Position numbers and translations under genes: made by a program
Notes under the pieces: generated by a model
Told to the model about the DNA's origin: nothing
The model's database searches: none
The model's input: the letters and a program-made list of their open reading frames with translations, nothing else
From: Nemertoderma westbladi
Lineage: Eukaryota; Xenacoelomorpha; Nemertodermatida; Nemertodermatidae
Length of the DNA stretch: 64,000 nt
Direction of reading: 5' to 3'
Assembly (NCBI GenBank): GCA_032718475.1
Contig: JAUCBJ010008798.1
Location: 1 to 64,000 of the forward strand
In this document: piece by piece, positions 21,977 through 31,460 of the stretch
Numbering within the stretch: position 1 is the stretch's first letter
Layout of the letters: each line of letters starts with the position of its first letter

Positions 21977-24900
21977 CTATAGAGACCTCACCTCTTTAGG
22001 TACGTCCTTAGGCGTTTTGTTGACATAATAAGATCTTTCAGTGTCTTTCCCGCTGTCCTCTCCTTGAGAAGCCTGGCTTTCGCCGTCGTCGGTATAACAC
22101 ACTGGTGTTACTTTTCTCCTAGAAACGGGTTTCTCACTTACCTTGTTTTCCGGTGTCTTCTCTCTGGACTGCTTTAGGAGTTGTAATTTCACTTCTCCAT
22201 CCAAGAATGACATGAGATCAGCCATGGTAGGGTCTCGTCGTTGTTGTTCCATCATATATAACACTTTCTTATCCCAGCGTGTACCTACTCCACCCTTCGG
22301 TAAAGTAGAGGCCACGGCTCCAATAACCATAGAACTCTGATATTCATGAGACTTACCGAGCCAATCTAATTGTCTACAGATCTCCTGAATCTCATCGGAA
22401 AACTCTATAATTCCGCTGCTAATGAATTTTCGGGGCGCTACCAATTTTGCATACAAATACTTAGCTATGTTATTCCTATTACCATACCTGATGTTTAGGG
22501 TATCCCAAACTTGTCTTAATCCATCTGGATGTCCAATAAACTTTAACGCCATTAACTTGGGAGATCCTTCCAAGCACTCGATGAGGAATCTAAGTTTCTC
22601 TCCGTTAGATAGCACAGAGTTCTGTATGTTATCTTTGTAATATTCATTAAAAGGTAACCATTTCATCTCATCTCCATTGAACTTGACGATCTCTCCTACC
22701 TTTACCGCTTGACGGGCTTTGGTTCTAGCCATTTGACGCGTAAAACTTTCTTGGGCCATCGTGTTATTTAATATCGAGTTATCGGTATATAAATTTCTCG
22801 GATTATTATCACGTCTATATGGAATATCATTGTCAACAGGTTTATAATTACCCTTAATAGGGTTTACTATAGGAGTTTCCACTTCCCTAGCAGTATAGAT
22901 GAGTGTAGGCTCCACACCTTGCGCATGAAATACTTCAGACCTAACAGGTTGACACATTGTTACAGGGGGTGGTGGTATACCCTTTTGTGTATTTACCAAT
23001 TTATCGCGTTCTAACGCGATACTTTGCTGCACTTCTTGCAACTCTAACCTACTCTCTCTAATTGTTCCCTTTAACTGCTGCACAGTTCCCTCCATCTCCT
23101 GGACCTGCTGAGAGGAGTGAGAACGGTGTTCCCTCAGCTGCCCGAGCAGGAGACCCATCTCCCGTCGTCCCTCATCTACCCACTCGACCGCCGAAGCAGG
23201 AGGCGCCAACGTTGTAGCGGGCGGACGAGGGACAACGGGCGACAAATCATTAATATTTCGCTCGGAGTCCAGGACATGAACATTTTCTGGGGTGGTTCTG
23301 TGGGACACAGGTAGCTTAGTGCTGTGCAGAGGGAATTTAGAGGTAGGTTCAGGGAGTACAGGTGTCTCTATCACCGAAGGGGTGGCTTCGAGAACAGGCC
23401 TAATTATTTCAGGCTCATATACTATAGTAGGGAGTCTTTCTATTTTAATTATTTGGTCTGTGGGTTCTGTACTACCTAAGTTTGTGTTAGTTAGTTGCCT
23501 TCTAACAGCTGGGGGCAAATCAGGCAATTTCTGACGGTGGGACAGTCTTCTACGCCTACTTAGACGAGATCTATTTCCTCCACCTTCAGGATCGGTGGTA
23601 TCGCCTTCATCAGATGATGTAAATCCCTGCCTTTTGGGAGTAGATCGACTCATCGTCTGCATTTGACTAGCTGTTAACTGTTTATTTATGCAGTCTTGAT
23701 TCTCTTGAATATTTTCCAGCTCTAGTTGGGCGATCTCTTCAGACGCTCTCCATTCTGCTTCTGCTACTGCCTTTCTTTCTGTTTCTGCCGCTTTTCTATC
23801 CGCTTCTGCCGCTGCCACTGCCGCTTTTCTATCCACTTCGGCTGCTTTTCTTTCCGCTTCGGCCTCTGCCGCTGCCGCTGCCGCTGCCGCTGCCGCTGCC
23901 GCTGCCGCTGCCGCTGCCGCTGCCGCTGCCGCTGCCGCTGCCGCTGCCGCTGCCGCTGCCGCTGCCGCTGCCGCTGCCGCTGCCGCTGCCGCTGCCACTG
24001 CCGCTGCCGCTGCCGCCTTTCTTTCCTCTTCTGCCGCTGCCACTGCTGCTGCCACTGCCGCTGTCTTTCTGTCTTCTATACGTTTTTTCTTTACTTGTTC
24101 TTCCTGGACTCTAGCGATGCGGAGGCGTTCATCAAATTTAGCTTGGTTCGCAGCTATCATATCCGCATCGATTGCGTCCAACACAAGCTTGGCTCCTTCA
24201 CTATTAGGGCTAAGTCCATCCAGCCTTCTCCTCAACTCTTCATCACCTACAAAGCGTTGATAGTCTGACAGATAGATGTCAATAGCATCCCTCTTATGCG
24301 GTTTCTCTGCTGTCGCTTCGCTTTCCACTTGGGAAAAGGTAGCGTCTGTTGATTCTCCATGGGTTGAGCGCTCAGCCAGCCGAGCTGTCCACTGGGCCGT
24401 TCCTTGAACCTGGAGACTCACCCGCTGGAACCAAGTCTTTACAGCAACTTGCAACGACGTGTCTTGTCTTCTTTTCGAAGCTTCCTCAAAGGCCGATAGG
24501 ATTAGTCTGATTCTTAGAATTCTTTCTCGAACTTGATAAAGCAGCTCTCCCTGCTCTTGAGGTCCTTGGGGTTGTCGAAACAGTTGTTCCTCTAATCGCT
24601 CCATAGAGCTGAAGAATCCCTGTACGTATCCTGCTGCTGACCTCTTCCACACAGCTGGATCGATGGTTTCTTTTGTTACTCCCATCCTGTGTATGTCTTC
24701 CCAGGCAGCTTCCGATAAGTCAAACGGGAGTCCGGGTCCGGGGAAGTTCCATTGCGACTCGACAATAGACTTCAGTTCTTCCCTTGTGTATCCCGCATAA
24801 CTATCCTTGGTCGATCGCTTACTTCTCGCCCAATCAATCTGGTGTTCCTCCACCGCAATCAATATCCTAGTGAGTACGGCTGCAGGAAGGATGAGAAGGG

Positions 24901-25240
24901 GATCCGAATAAACCGCATCTGCCATCTTTGCTCCGCACTCGGGTGTCAGCTCTACAGTATCCGCACTACTGGAGCTGTCGGGCCGCTGAGAAATAAGTTC
25001 TCGGCTCGAGTGTTGCTGCTGTTCCGCTGCTTCTTGGTCCCGCTTGACTTGAGCTCGAGTGCCTATGATAGACCTACGGTGTTGGACTAGCCTAGGGTCT
25101 GATACTACTACTGGAGGGATGATCTTTCTTACAGTAGGAGGTGAGTTGAACTTCGGTCTCACACGTTCCACACTCCTGTCTGGGTCACAGATGGTTGTAT
25201 CTAGGAGACTGTCTGACAGGTTTTGCTTTGTGTCAGACAT
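21977..25240 (-). CDS. BEL/Pao gag polyprotein with poly-alanine tract
   Basis: 1087 codons open from an ATG at 25240-25238. The N-terminal third contains DPLLILPAAVLTRIL and is mostly hydrophilic. Residues about 370-540 form a long charged coiled coil (ERKAAEVDRKAA and similar) interrupted by about 50 alanines (roughly residues 405-460) encoded by a pure (GCCGCT)n-type repeat at 23864-24017. A proline-rich linker and a second coiled coil follow. The C-terminal part (about 830-990) is the capsid-like region conserved with the remnant at 4.9-6.1 kb (TRQMARTKARQAVKVGEI, RQVWDTLNIRYG). The frame is intact although pol is broken. It ends EVRSL without the zinc knuckles, which lie 1.1 kb further on. 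Gag packs the element RNA into particles in the cytoplasm. Confidence 0.92.
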   Translation of the reverse strand: MSDTKQNLSDSLLDTTICDPDRSVERVRPKFNSPPTVRKIIPPVVVSDPRLVQHRRSIIGTRAQVKRDQEAAEQQQHSSRELISQRPDSSSSADTVELTPECGAKMADAVYSDPLLILPAAVLTRILIAVEEHQIDWARSKRSTKDSYAGYTREELKSIVESQWNFPGPGLPFDLSEAAWEDIHRMGVTKETIDPAVWKRSAAGYVQGFFSSMERLEEQLFRQPQGPQEQGELLYQVRERILRIRLILSAFEEASKRRQDTSLQVAVKTWFQRVSLQVQGTAQWTARLAERSTHGESTDATFSQVESEATAEKPHKRDAIDIYLSDYQRFVGDEELRRRLDGLSPNSEGAKLVLDAIDADMIAANQAKFDERLRIARVQEEQVKKKRIEDRKTAAVAAAVAAAEEERKAAAAAAVAAAAAAAAAAAAAAAAAAAAAAAAAAAAAAAAAAAAAAAAAAAEAEAERKAAEVDRKAAVAAAEADRKAAETERKAVAEAEWRASEEIAQLELENIQENQDCINKQLTASQMQTMSRSTPKRQGFTSSDEGDTTDPEGGGNRSRLSRRRRLSHRQKLPDLPPAVRRQLTNTNLGSTEPTDQIIKIERLPTIVYEPEIIRPVLEATPSVIETPVLPEPTSKFPLHSTKLPVSHRTTPENVHVLDSERNINDLSPVVPRPPATTLAPPASAVEWVDEGRREMGLLLGQLREHRSHSSQQVQEMEGTVQQLKGTIRESRLELQEVQQSIALERDKLVNTQKGIPPPPVTMCQPVRSEVFHAQGVEPTLIYTAREVETPIVNPIKGNYKPVDNDIPYRRDNNPRNLYTDNSILNNTMAQESFTRQMARTKARQAVKVGEIVKFNGDEMKWLPFNEYYKDNIQNSVLSNGEKLRFLIECLEGSPKLMALKFIGHPDGLRQVWDTLNIRYGNRNNIAKYLYAKLVAPRKFISSGIIEFSDEIQEICRQLDWLGKSHEYQSSMVIGAVASTLPKGGVGTRWDKKVLYMMEQQRRDPTMADLMSFLDGEVKLQLLKQSREKTPENKVSEKPVSRRKVTPVCYTDDGESQASQGEDSGKDTERSYYVNKTPKDVPKEVRSL
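23864..24017 (-). repeat. (GCCGCT)n hexanucleotide tract coding poly-alanine in gag
   Basis: About 21 consecutive GCCGCT units plus imperfect flanks. On the minus strand these read GCG/GCA alanine codons; on the plus strand they give an artificial Cys-Arg open frame (23726-24268), which is a shadow. Confidence 0.97.
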
Positions 25241-25379
25241 GTTTGTTTGTACAGTTGAATGCCTACTGCTATATTACAGTTAAAGCAAGTCTAGTAATTC
25301 AGTATCAACTGTTAGCCTAGTAATTAATTACCGATACTGCTACTCTAGTGTAACGTGATATATATATCTAATATATTAG

Positions 25380-25620
25380 AATACCGGTATGCTTATAGTA
25401 TATATATAAGTATTATTACAGACTAGGTTTGTCACAGAATACCGGTATATAATTTCAGCGCAAATATATAAATATATAATAGGCCTATCGTGAATACCGG
25501 TATACAGCTTACACTTATAGTATATATAAGTATAATTATGGACTAGAATTAATTACAGAATACCGGTATAATTTCAGCCTAAATTTATAGAAATAAATAT
25601 AATAAGCCTATTGTAAATAC
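25380..25620. repeat. Two direct repeats of about 110-125 bp carrying AATACCGGTAT
   Basis: AATACCGGTAT-type words occur five times. The segment CTTATAGTATATATA...GACTAG...GTCACAGAATACCGGTAT...TTTCAGC...CCTAT is present twice in order (25383-25490 and 25491-25616) with moderate divergence. Confidence 0.75.
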
Positions 25621-26570
25621 CGGTATGTCAATTATTTTAGAATAATTGAATTTCTGAATTTTAGGGGTTACTTGGTTACTTTACTTTACTTGATTACCGT
25701 TATTTAAGCAGTAGTCCAACTGACATTAAGACCTAATTGTTGTAAGACAGGCCTACTATTTATAAATCGTTTGAGTTGATTTATAATATATATACCCGTA
25801 TAATGGGTTTTGTCAATATTTGAAATAAATGTTATTATTTCTAGGAAGGAGTCACTGCACAGAAGCTGTACGCTCTCAGTGAAGTGCTACTTGTTGGACA
25901 CTAAAACAAATAATTCTAATTTACCTAAGTTACTTATTACTACAAATTACGTACAATTCGGGGTGAGATTACAATCTCTAAATAAACACAAAAATTACAC
26001 GTACAAATTTTTAGGGTAATTTTACAAGAAGTCTACAAACCAGCCTAACAAAGGGTTAGAATATCTGGTTATTACAACGGACAGGGTACTACGGTATTTG
26101 AAAATAACTAAGCAGTAGTAAATATACTGCGTTGTCCAGATAGGAAAAATACCACCGTCTGACGACTTATAGCCGTATCGCTATAAGTACTACGTTATGT
26201 ATCACGGAGTGTTCCTACCTAGAAGTTAATTACCGCGGTCTACCAGAACCAACGTGCCTATTAACCACTTTACAACACAAATATACTGCCTACACACTAA
26301 TTACCTTCGGAAAGCACTGTACACTAAACCCTAAATTAGGTACAAGTACTTATACAACAAATAACTAGCAGTTAGAAATACTTGTACAGCTAAAAGAACC
26401 ACGGCATCTGCTGGAGTGACCGGGGCACAAAATCACCAGTCTTTACCTACGCCAAGCAGCCCTGATGTAGTACCGAGGTTAATTTAACTATAACGGTATA
26501 TATAACAAGCACAATTACTGTAGGAATAAACTTGGGGATATGAATGTTGCGAATAATCGCATAAACTCTG

Positions 26571-27150
26571 AATAATAAATATTACGCTACGCGTACAGAC
26601 TACTCAAACAAAATGCAGACCAAATGCTGACAGACTACTATCAAGCCTAAACAAACTACGGTATATGCAGACTCCGAAATGGTTAGTTAGTATGCGTTCT
26701 AACCGAGTAGTACGACTTATTCTTTCAGGGGGATTGACCTCACAACACTGGAAGCCCCTACGTTCCTAACTAGTACTTTATCGGACATACACTCTACACA
26801 CACCGCAATCTCTTCAGACCTAACAACAGCTAGGCAACAATCCAGCCTACAAATTATCTAAATAAGAAATATTACGCTACCCGTACAGACTACACAAACA
26901 AAATACAGACCAAACGCTGGCAGACTACTATCAAGCCTAAACAAACTACAGTATATGCAGACTCCGAAATGGTTAGTTAGTATGCGTTCTAACCGAGTAG
27001 TACGACTTATTCTTTCGAGGGGATTTACCTCACAGCACTGGAAGCCCCTACGTTCCTAACTAGTACTTTTTCGGACATACGCTCTACACACACTACAATC
27101 TCCTCAGACTTAACAACAGTCAGACAACAGTCCAGCCTACAAATTATCTG
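26571..27150. repeat. Tandem duplication of 290 bp in the BEL leader
   Basis: 26571-26860 and 26861-27150 are adjacent near-identical copies. Both run from AAATATTACGCTAC to CCAGCCTACAAATTATCT, with scattered substitutions and no large gap. It is absent from the LTRs. Confidence 0.95.
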
Positions 27151-27428
27151 TATAATCTGGGCAGGCTTACACGTCTTCTGCTCAATATTAACCTACAAGT
27201 AAATAAAACTGACAGAAATAAGTAAGCTCCAAAAGAAACAAGGGGTGTACAGTCCCTAATCTCTTAAACAGCCTACCGGTATACAATATCACAATCGAAA
27301 TAATACTAGTACCTGTACTGCAGTAAGTACCGGTTCGGGTGGTTAGGTAGTTAGGCCTACTAGTTACCGGTCGACCGGTACTTTTGCCCTTTTATTGCCT
27401 ACGTGCAATAAGAAGCAATATCTGTTAT

Positions 27429-28620
27429 TGTTCGCGCTTTCAGACCTTTAGCAGTTTAACCTGCCAAATTTAGATGTCTTCTAGATTATAAATCGACTTT
27501 AGCCTATGACGAGTATTTGTTACACTACATTAGCCGAAGCCAGTCTATGCGCGACCATTCACCCGCTGGATATACCCGGGAGACTGGATTCGGAAGCTTG
27601 ACCTTATTGCGGTGTAGGCCTACTGTATTATTCGACTGATCGTTAAGATATAATTTCTGACCAATATTATTCACTTTCGGGAAATATTAACAGTTCCTTT
27701 AGGACGTGGCGCTCTAAATATGTAAACAGAGTTATGACTTACACTAGACACAACGGGATGGCTATGGATTCACGTATAAAGCGCATTCTTTAGGAGATGC
27801 TTTGTTATCAATCACAATCATGCACACTACTGCACAATGCTGCACACCGATCTGCCGACCTTCACTAATTTAGTCACATATAAAGAGAACAACGACCGAT
27901 ACATGTAGTGCCTATGAAATAGCATTAGATTCACTTCAAAACCACTTTAATGTAAGTCGCAATCGTTATATGTAACCGGTCTCTCTTACCTTCAGTATAT
28001 CAAGAAGATTGAGGGTTTTATGATTATTTATCGATATTATCCAAATATAATAATATTCCATCAACTGATATAATTAATGACCGACAGTAAATAGCAGTAA
28101 AAATGCGGTGTTTGTAGTTGACAATATGATGGTTGATTGGATTAGTTGTTTGTGGTTTGATAACAGATATACGTTTCGATGATCAAGCCTACTAATGTTT
28201 GGCTAAAGCCTGAAAACACAGATATTCCAAAGCCGGTCTTCTGGCATCAGGAAAAAAGGTAAACATTGACCCATAATGCATTGCGCGATTTCCCGGAGGT
28301 TTCTGTACAAATAACAGGAGAATCGCTCTGATTGGTTGACCGAACAAAGAAACGACAGAGAACAAGGGAAAAGCTACACGTGTACAGATCAGCTGTTAGC
28401 TGTCGTCATAGTAACTACACTGTTTCAAGAGGATTTTAGCGTATTGCGACATAGAATTGCTAGTTATGTCCGCTAAAGTACACATACAGAAGAAATGGCT
28501 TTTTATGTCCACTAAAACACTACTGTAGTACAGTAAGGAAACGGCTTTGTATGTCCGTTAAAACACCTACAGAGTACTTTGCGGGGAAAATAACCGGCTA
28601 ATTCCGCAAAAGCTTTTACA
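27429..28620 (-). repeat. 5' LTR of the BEL/Pao element
   Basis: 1192 bp, TGTTCGCGC...GCTTTTACA on the plus strand; on the minus strand it starts TGTAAAAGC. It would hold the promoter for the element. It is directly followed by AGCCG, the target duplication. Confidence 0.95.
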
Positions 28621-28690
28621 AGCCGGCACAGCATTCTTAAAAATGCAGCTGCAATGCAGCATGCCGATCCTAGTAGTAGTACTGTATGGA
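28621..28690 (+). pseudogene. 3' end of LINE copy 1, displaced by the BEL insertion
   Basis: AGCCGGCACAGCATTCTTAA restores the LINE C-terminal codons and gives its TAA at 28638-28640. The short 3' end GATCCTAGTAGTAGTAC follows. The same sequence, uninterrupted, is found on the minus strand at 31950-32040. The first five bases are the duplicated target. Confidence 0.92.
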
Positions 28691-28915
28691 TTAATATCAG
28701 ATTGAATTAATAGACTTATCATATATCGAATAATATGTAGACAATATATGGAAATAATAACATCAGTTTCTATATAACTCGAAGTAGTGTTGGAGTAGGC
28801 TTGGGTAAAATAATGTAGAATGAAAATGAATAATGGGAAACGTAATGAGGCAAAGGTAATAATCTATACTCTAGGCTCTAGGCTCTATACAGTATCCAGT
28901 TGGCCTTTGTTTACG

Positions 28916-29036
28916 AGTTGCCGAAACGTATCTATCAGTTTGCCTAAGCGCATCCTATTAACAGTTGCCGAAATGCATCACTCAGTTGCCGAAACGCAAC
29001 CTTGTTACCCGGTTGCCGAAATGCGACTACATGTTA
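28916..29036. repeat. Inner-right array of AGTTGCCGAAACG units
   Basis: About five units of AGTTGCCGAAACGC or CAGTTTGCCTAAGCGC, 20-30 bp apart. They are the mirror image of the inner-left array at 8521-8700. Confidence 0.88.
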
Positions 29037-29441
29037 TTAAATAAGTAAAATCAGCATAAAATTATGGAATAAGCTACCGTTAAATGTATCGGGTGCTGCT
29101 TCATTATTAATATTCAAGGCGAAATTATGGAAAATATACCAAACTAAATATGCAAGGGAAGAGGTAACTTAATGGATAGATGCTAATGTAAATTTACATA
29201 TGTTTTATTCAGTTATTATAATTTGTTTGTGCTATAATTGGTTAGCTTGAATTTAAGTATATTACTTTATAGTAGCTTACATACTGTACGTACAGGTGCT
29301 GCGAAGCAACACCTTGGCCCTACGACGCTTATTCATTTTGATTATCAGTCTACTCTTAATGTAGACTGCCTCATGTGTTATTTATCATAACTATGAGTTT
29401 TAATTAATAAAAGAGATAAACTTACACTTAACTCAAACTAT

Positions 29442-29725
29442 GAGTTGCCGAAACGCGACAACACCCACCGGCCTCTTTTACTTTCATGCAATGGCACAGG
29501 CGCGGTACTCTACTCCACAATGTATTCTCTTGCAATAAAGAAATTATTTTGCCGAAACGAAACTTGTTTGCCTAATCGCACCTTTTTGCCGAAACGCGAC
29601 TTTTTTTGCCTAAACGCATCTTTTTTGCCAAAACTCAACTTTTTTGCCTAAACGCATCTTTTTTGCCGAAACGCAACTTTTTTTGCTGAAACGCGACTGC
29701 CGAAACACGACGACACCCACCAAAA
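29442..29725. repeat. Outer-right array of TTTTTTGCCGAAACGC units
   Basis: One unit of the inner type at 29442-29463 (ending GCGACAACACCCACCGGCC), then about nine units of TTTTTTGCCGAAACGC or TTTTTTGCCTAAACGC at 29548-29725, ending CACGACGACACCCACC. They mirror the outer-left array at 7300-7510. Confidence 0.9.
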
Positions 29726-29876
29726 GAGCAGAGTAACTACGAGCAGCCAGTAAACGGCGAGCCGACACTTAGACGTGTTTTCCTGTTACCCCCCCCCCCC
29801 ATATTGGATACTATTTGCAGGATATAAGCGCTAGTGATATAGATATTTTTACATACTATATAACAACAAAGGTTAA

Positions 29877-30082
29877 TATTTTGGTTAGAACAAGCCGTCT
29901 CTGTAACCTGCTCCTTTCTTTCAATTGGTAACAACATCGTTTATTGTTTTGGTTAGAAAAACCCGTCTCTGTAACCTGCTCCTTTCCATCAATTGGTAAC
30001 AACATCGTTTATTGTTTTGGTTAGCAAAACCCGTCTCTGTAACCAGCTCCTTTCCCTTATTGGTTACTAAAATGGTTACTAA
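29877..30082. repeat. Three tandem units of about 69 bp
   Basis: Each unit has TTTTGGTTAG, AACC/AAGCCGTCTCTGTAACC, GCTCCTTTC and ATTGGTAACAACATCGTTTA; the third is shortened. The junction word CGTTTATTGTTTTGGTT recurs at 35031, 36702 and, inverted, near 57267. Confidence 0.85.
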
Positions 30083-30104
30083 CATGAATCATTTTCTGTG
30101 ACGA

Positions 30105-30168
30105 GGGGGGGGGGGGGGGGGGGGGGTAACAGGAATCACTATCTGATACGGGGGGGGGGGGGGGGGGG
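30105..30168. repeat. Two poly(G) runs of 22 and 19 bases with GGTAACAGGAAT between
   Basis: 30105-30126 and 30150-30168 are pure G, each followed by TAACAGGAAT, so the run and its flank are duplicated. Lengths are likely to be unreliable in assembly. Confidence 0.9.
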
Positions 30169-30169
30169 T

Positions 30170-31241
30170 AACAGGAATAATGGGGGCAATAATATGTATT
30201 ACAGTATTATCTTCTAGCACAATGAAACCTACAACCCACTTAAACTACTACATATTTCTATCGTATATTTTATAAAGGGGAAGGGCCATCTATAATAATT
30301 AATCATTTATAATGCGCGCAATGTTTCAAGGGAGACATCTCATCTGCGCTAGCCTCTTTAGTCGATAAGTTGACATAATGTAATAAAATCGGATACATCA
30401 TCTCTAAATTATTTAATTGCCGTTACTTTCCATCAGGCCCTAGCCTCGAACATATTGTAGCAGTCTCTTCCGTACTTGAATATCTGAATATAACAATAAT
30501 ATAGGCCTACTTGTCTGCCTATTATTGCTATGGCTGACATTATAATGACACTTCCTGTATTAAAGTGGCTATCACTTTCTCATAAATAATCAGCTGACCT
30601 TTGCTTTGTTATTTCGAACCATCAATTATATTTAAGCGCCAATCCATTAGCAATGCAGTTACACTTTGCACCCAAATTGTTTACATGCGATTGCGTTCAA
30701 TATATTATTATTTAGTAAGAAACGCATTAGGCGCTCGTATAATTAATTGATTTATATTCATTATACATTCCATGTATATATAAATTAATCAGGTATATTG
30801 TGACATTCATTAATTTATTAGTCATTACTAAAATTTATTAACGGTTATTAATTATTTATTAATGTTCTGTGCGAATCACATTTAATGTAGGTTATTGTTG
30901 TACTTGTAGGCCTTACTGTATGTTTTAGATTAGGATAGTTTTGGCAAATTTAAGAGATTATTTGTGTCAGGTTTTCATTCAGGAAAACATAGTAAAACTT
31001 ATGGAAAACAATGCAAACATCCATGAAATATTGAAATATCTATGTTTACTAGGCAGGTCAGATTAATTTAGTTAGTCCTGTCCTTAAATATATATATACT
31101 CTATGTAGTGCAGATCTTAAAAATGTAGTACTTACAGTATTGATACTGTGAGGGCCTACGTCTTAGAGAGTCCAAGGCAATATAGGCATATACAGATATA
31201 ATTTTAGTACTTTAATTGATATTTCATTGCGGAGTTATATA
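30170..31241. other. Region upstream of the Ig gene
   Basis: AT-rich, no coding signal. Presumably contains the promoter and 5' UTR of the gene starting at 31242, but no clear TATA or initiator can be assigned. Confidence 0.5.
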
Positions 31242-31460
31242 ATGTCTCAATGGATTATAACAATTGCCGTAATGGCTCTGATGCTGGGCTGTTTTGTAAA
31301 CCAAATCGATGCAGTTAAACAAGCCATCAAGATTGTTACAGCCACTACCGAGCAGGTTTCTCACCTTGGCGATGAGTTTACACTTAGCTGCGAGTTTCTA
31401 TTAGCTAGAGGAAGGGAATTAAATGAATGGAAATGGGAATTGGTGGATGGAAGTGATACA
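31242..31460 (+). CDS. Ig gene exon 1: signal peptide and first half of Ig1
   Basis: ATG at 31242 (MSQWIITIAVMALMLGCFV...). Includes HLGDEFTLSCEF with the B-strand Cys and the WKWEL Trp. Donor GTAAGT at 31461, phase 0; reading on would hit a stop at 31473. Confidence 0.88.

Larger units (their letters stand above)
25241..27428 (-). other. Long 5' leader of the BEL element
   Basis: 2.2 kb between the 5' LTR and the gag ATG, with no coding signal. It contains two sets of internal direct repeats (25380-25620 and 26571-27150). The sequence just inside the LTR on the minus strand (ATAACAGATATTGCTTC) has no TGG start, so no conventional tRNA primer-binding site is evident. Long leaders often hold packaging or translation signals; none can be read here. 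Confidence 0.75.
10495..28620 (-). mobile_element. BEL/Pao LTR retrotransposon, 18.1 kb, full length but with broken pol
   Basis: Bounded by direct repeats of 1193 and 1192 bp that begin TGTTCGCGC and end GCTTTTACA on the plus strand, flanked by AGCCG on both sides. All retroelement coding is on the minus strand, so the 5' LTR is at 27429-28620. Minus-strand order: leader, gag (25240-21977), gap, zinc knuckles and protease, RT, RNase H remnant, integrase and its C-terminal domain (to 16210), then a long 3' region with two extra coding units (14598-14221 and 13528-11766). The pol order (PR-RT-RH-IN), the protease DSGSTGTF, the RT YMDD and the integrase C-terminal domain all fit BEL/Pao. At 18.1 kb it is much longer than the usual 5-10 kb of the group. 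Confidence 0.95.

Noticed and set aside
23726-24268. 180-codon plus-strand frame with Cys-Arg repeats
   Set aside because: Shadow of the poly-alanine tract of gag on the opposite strand.
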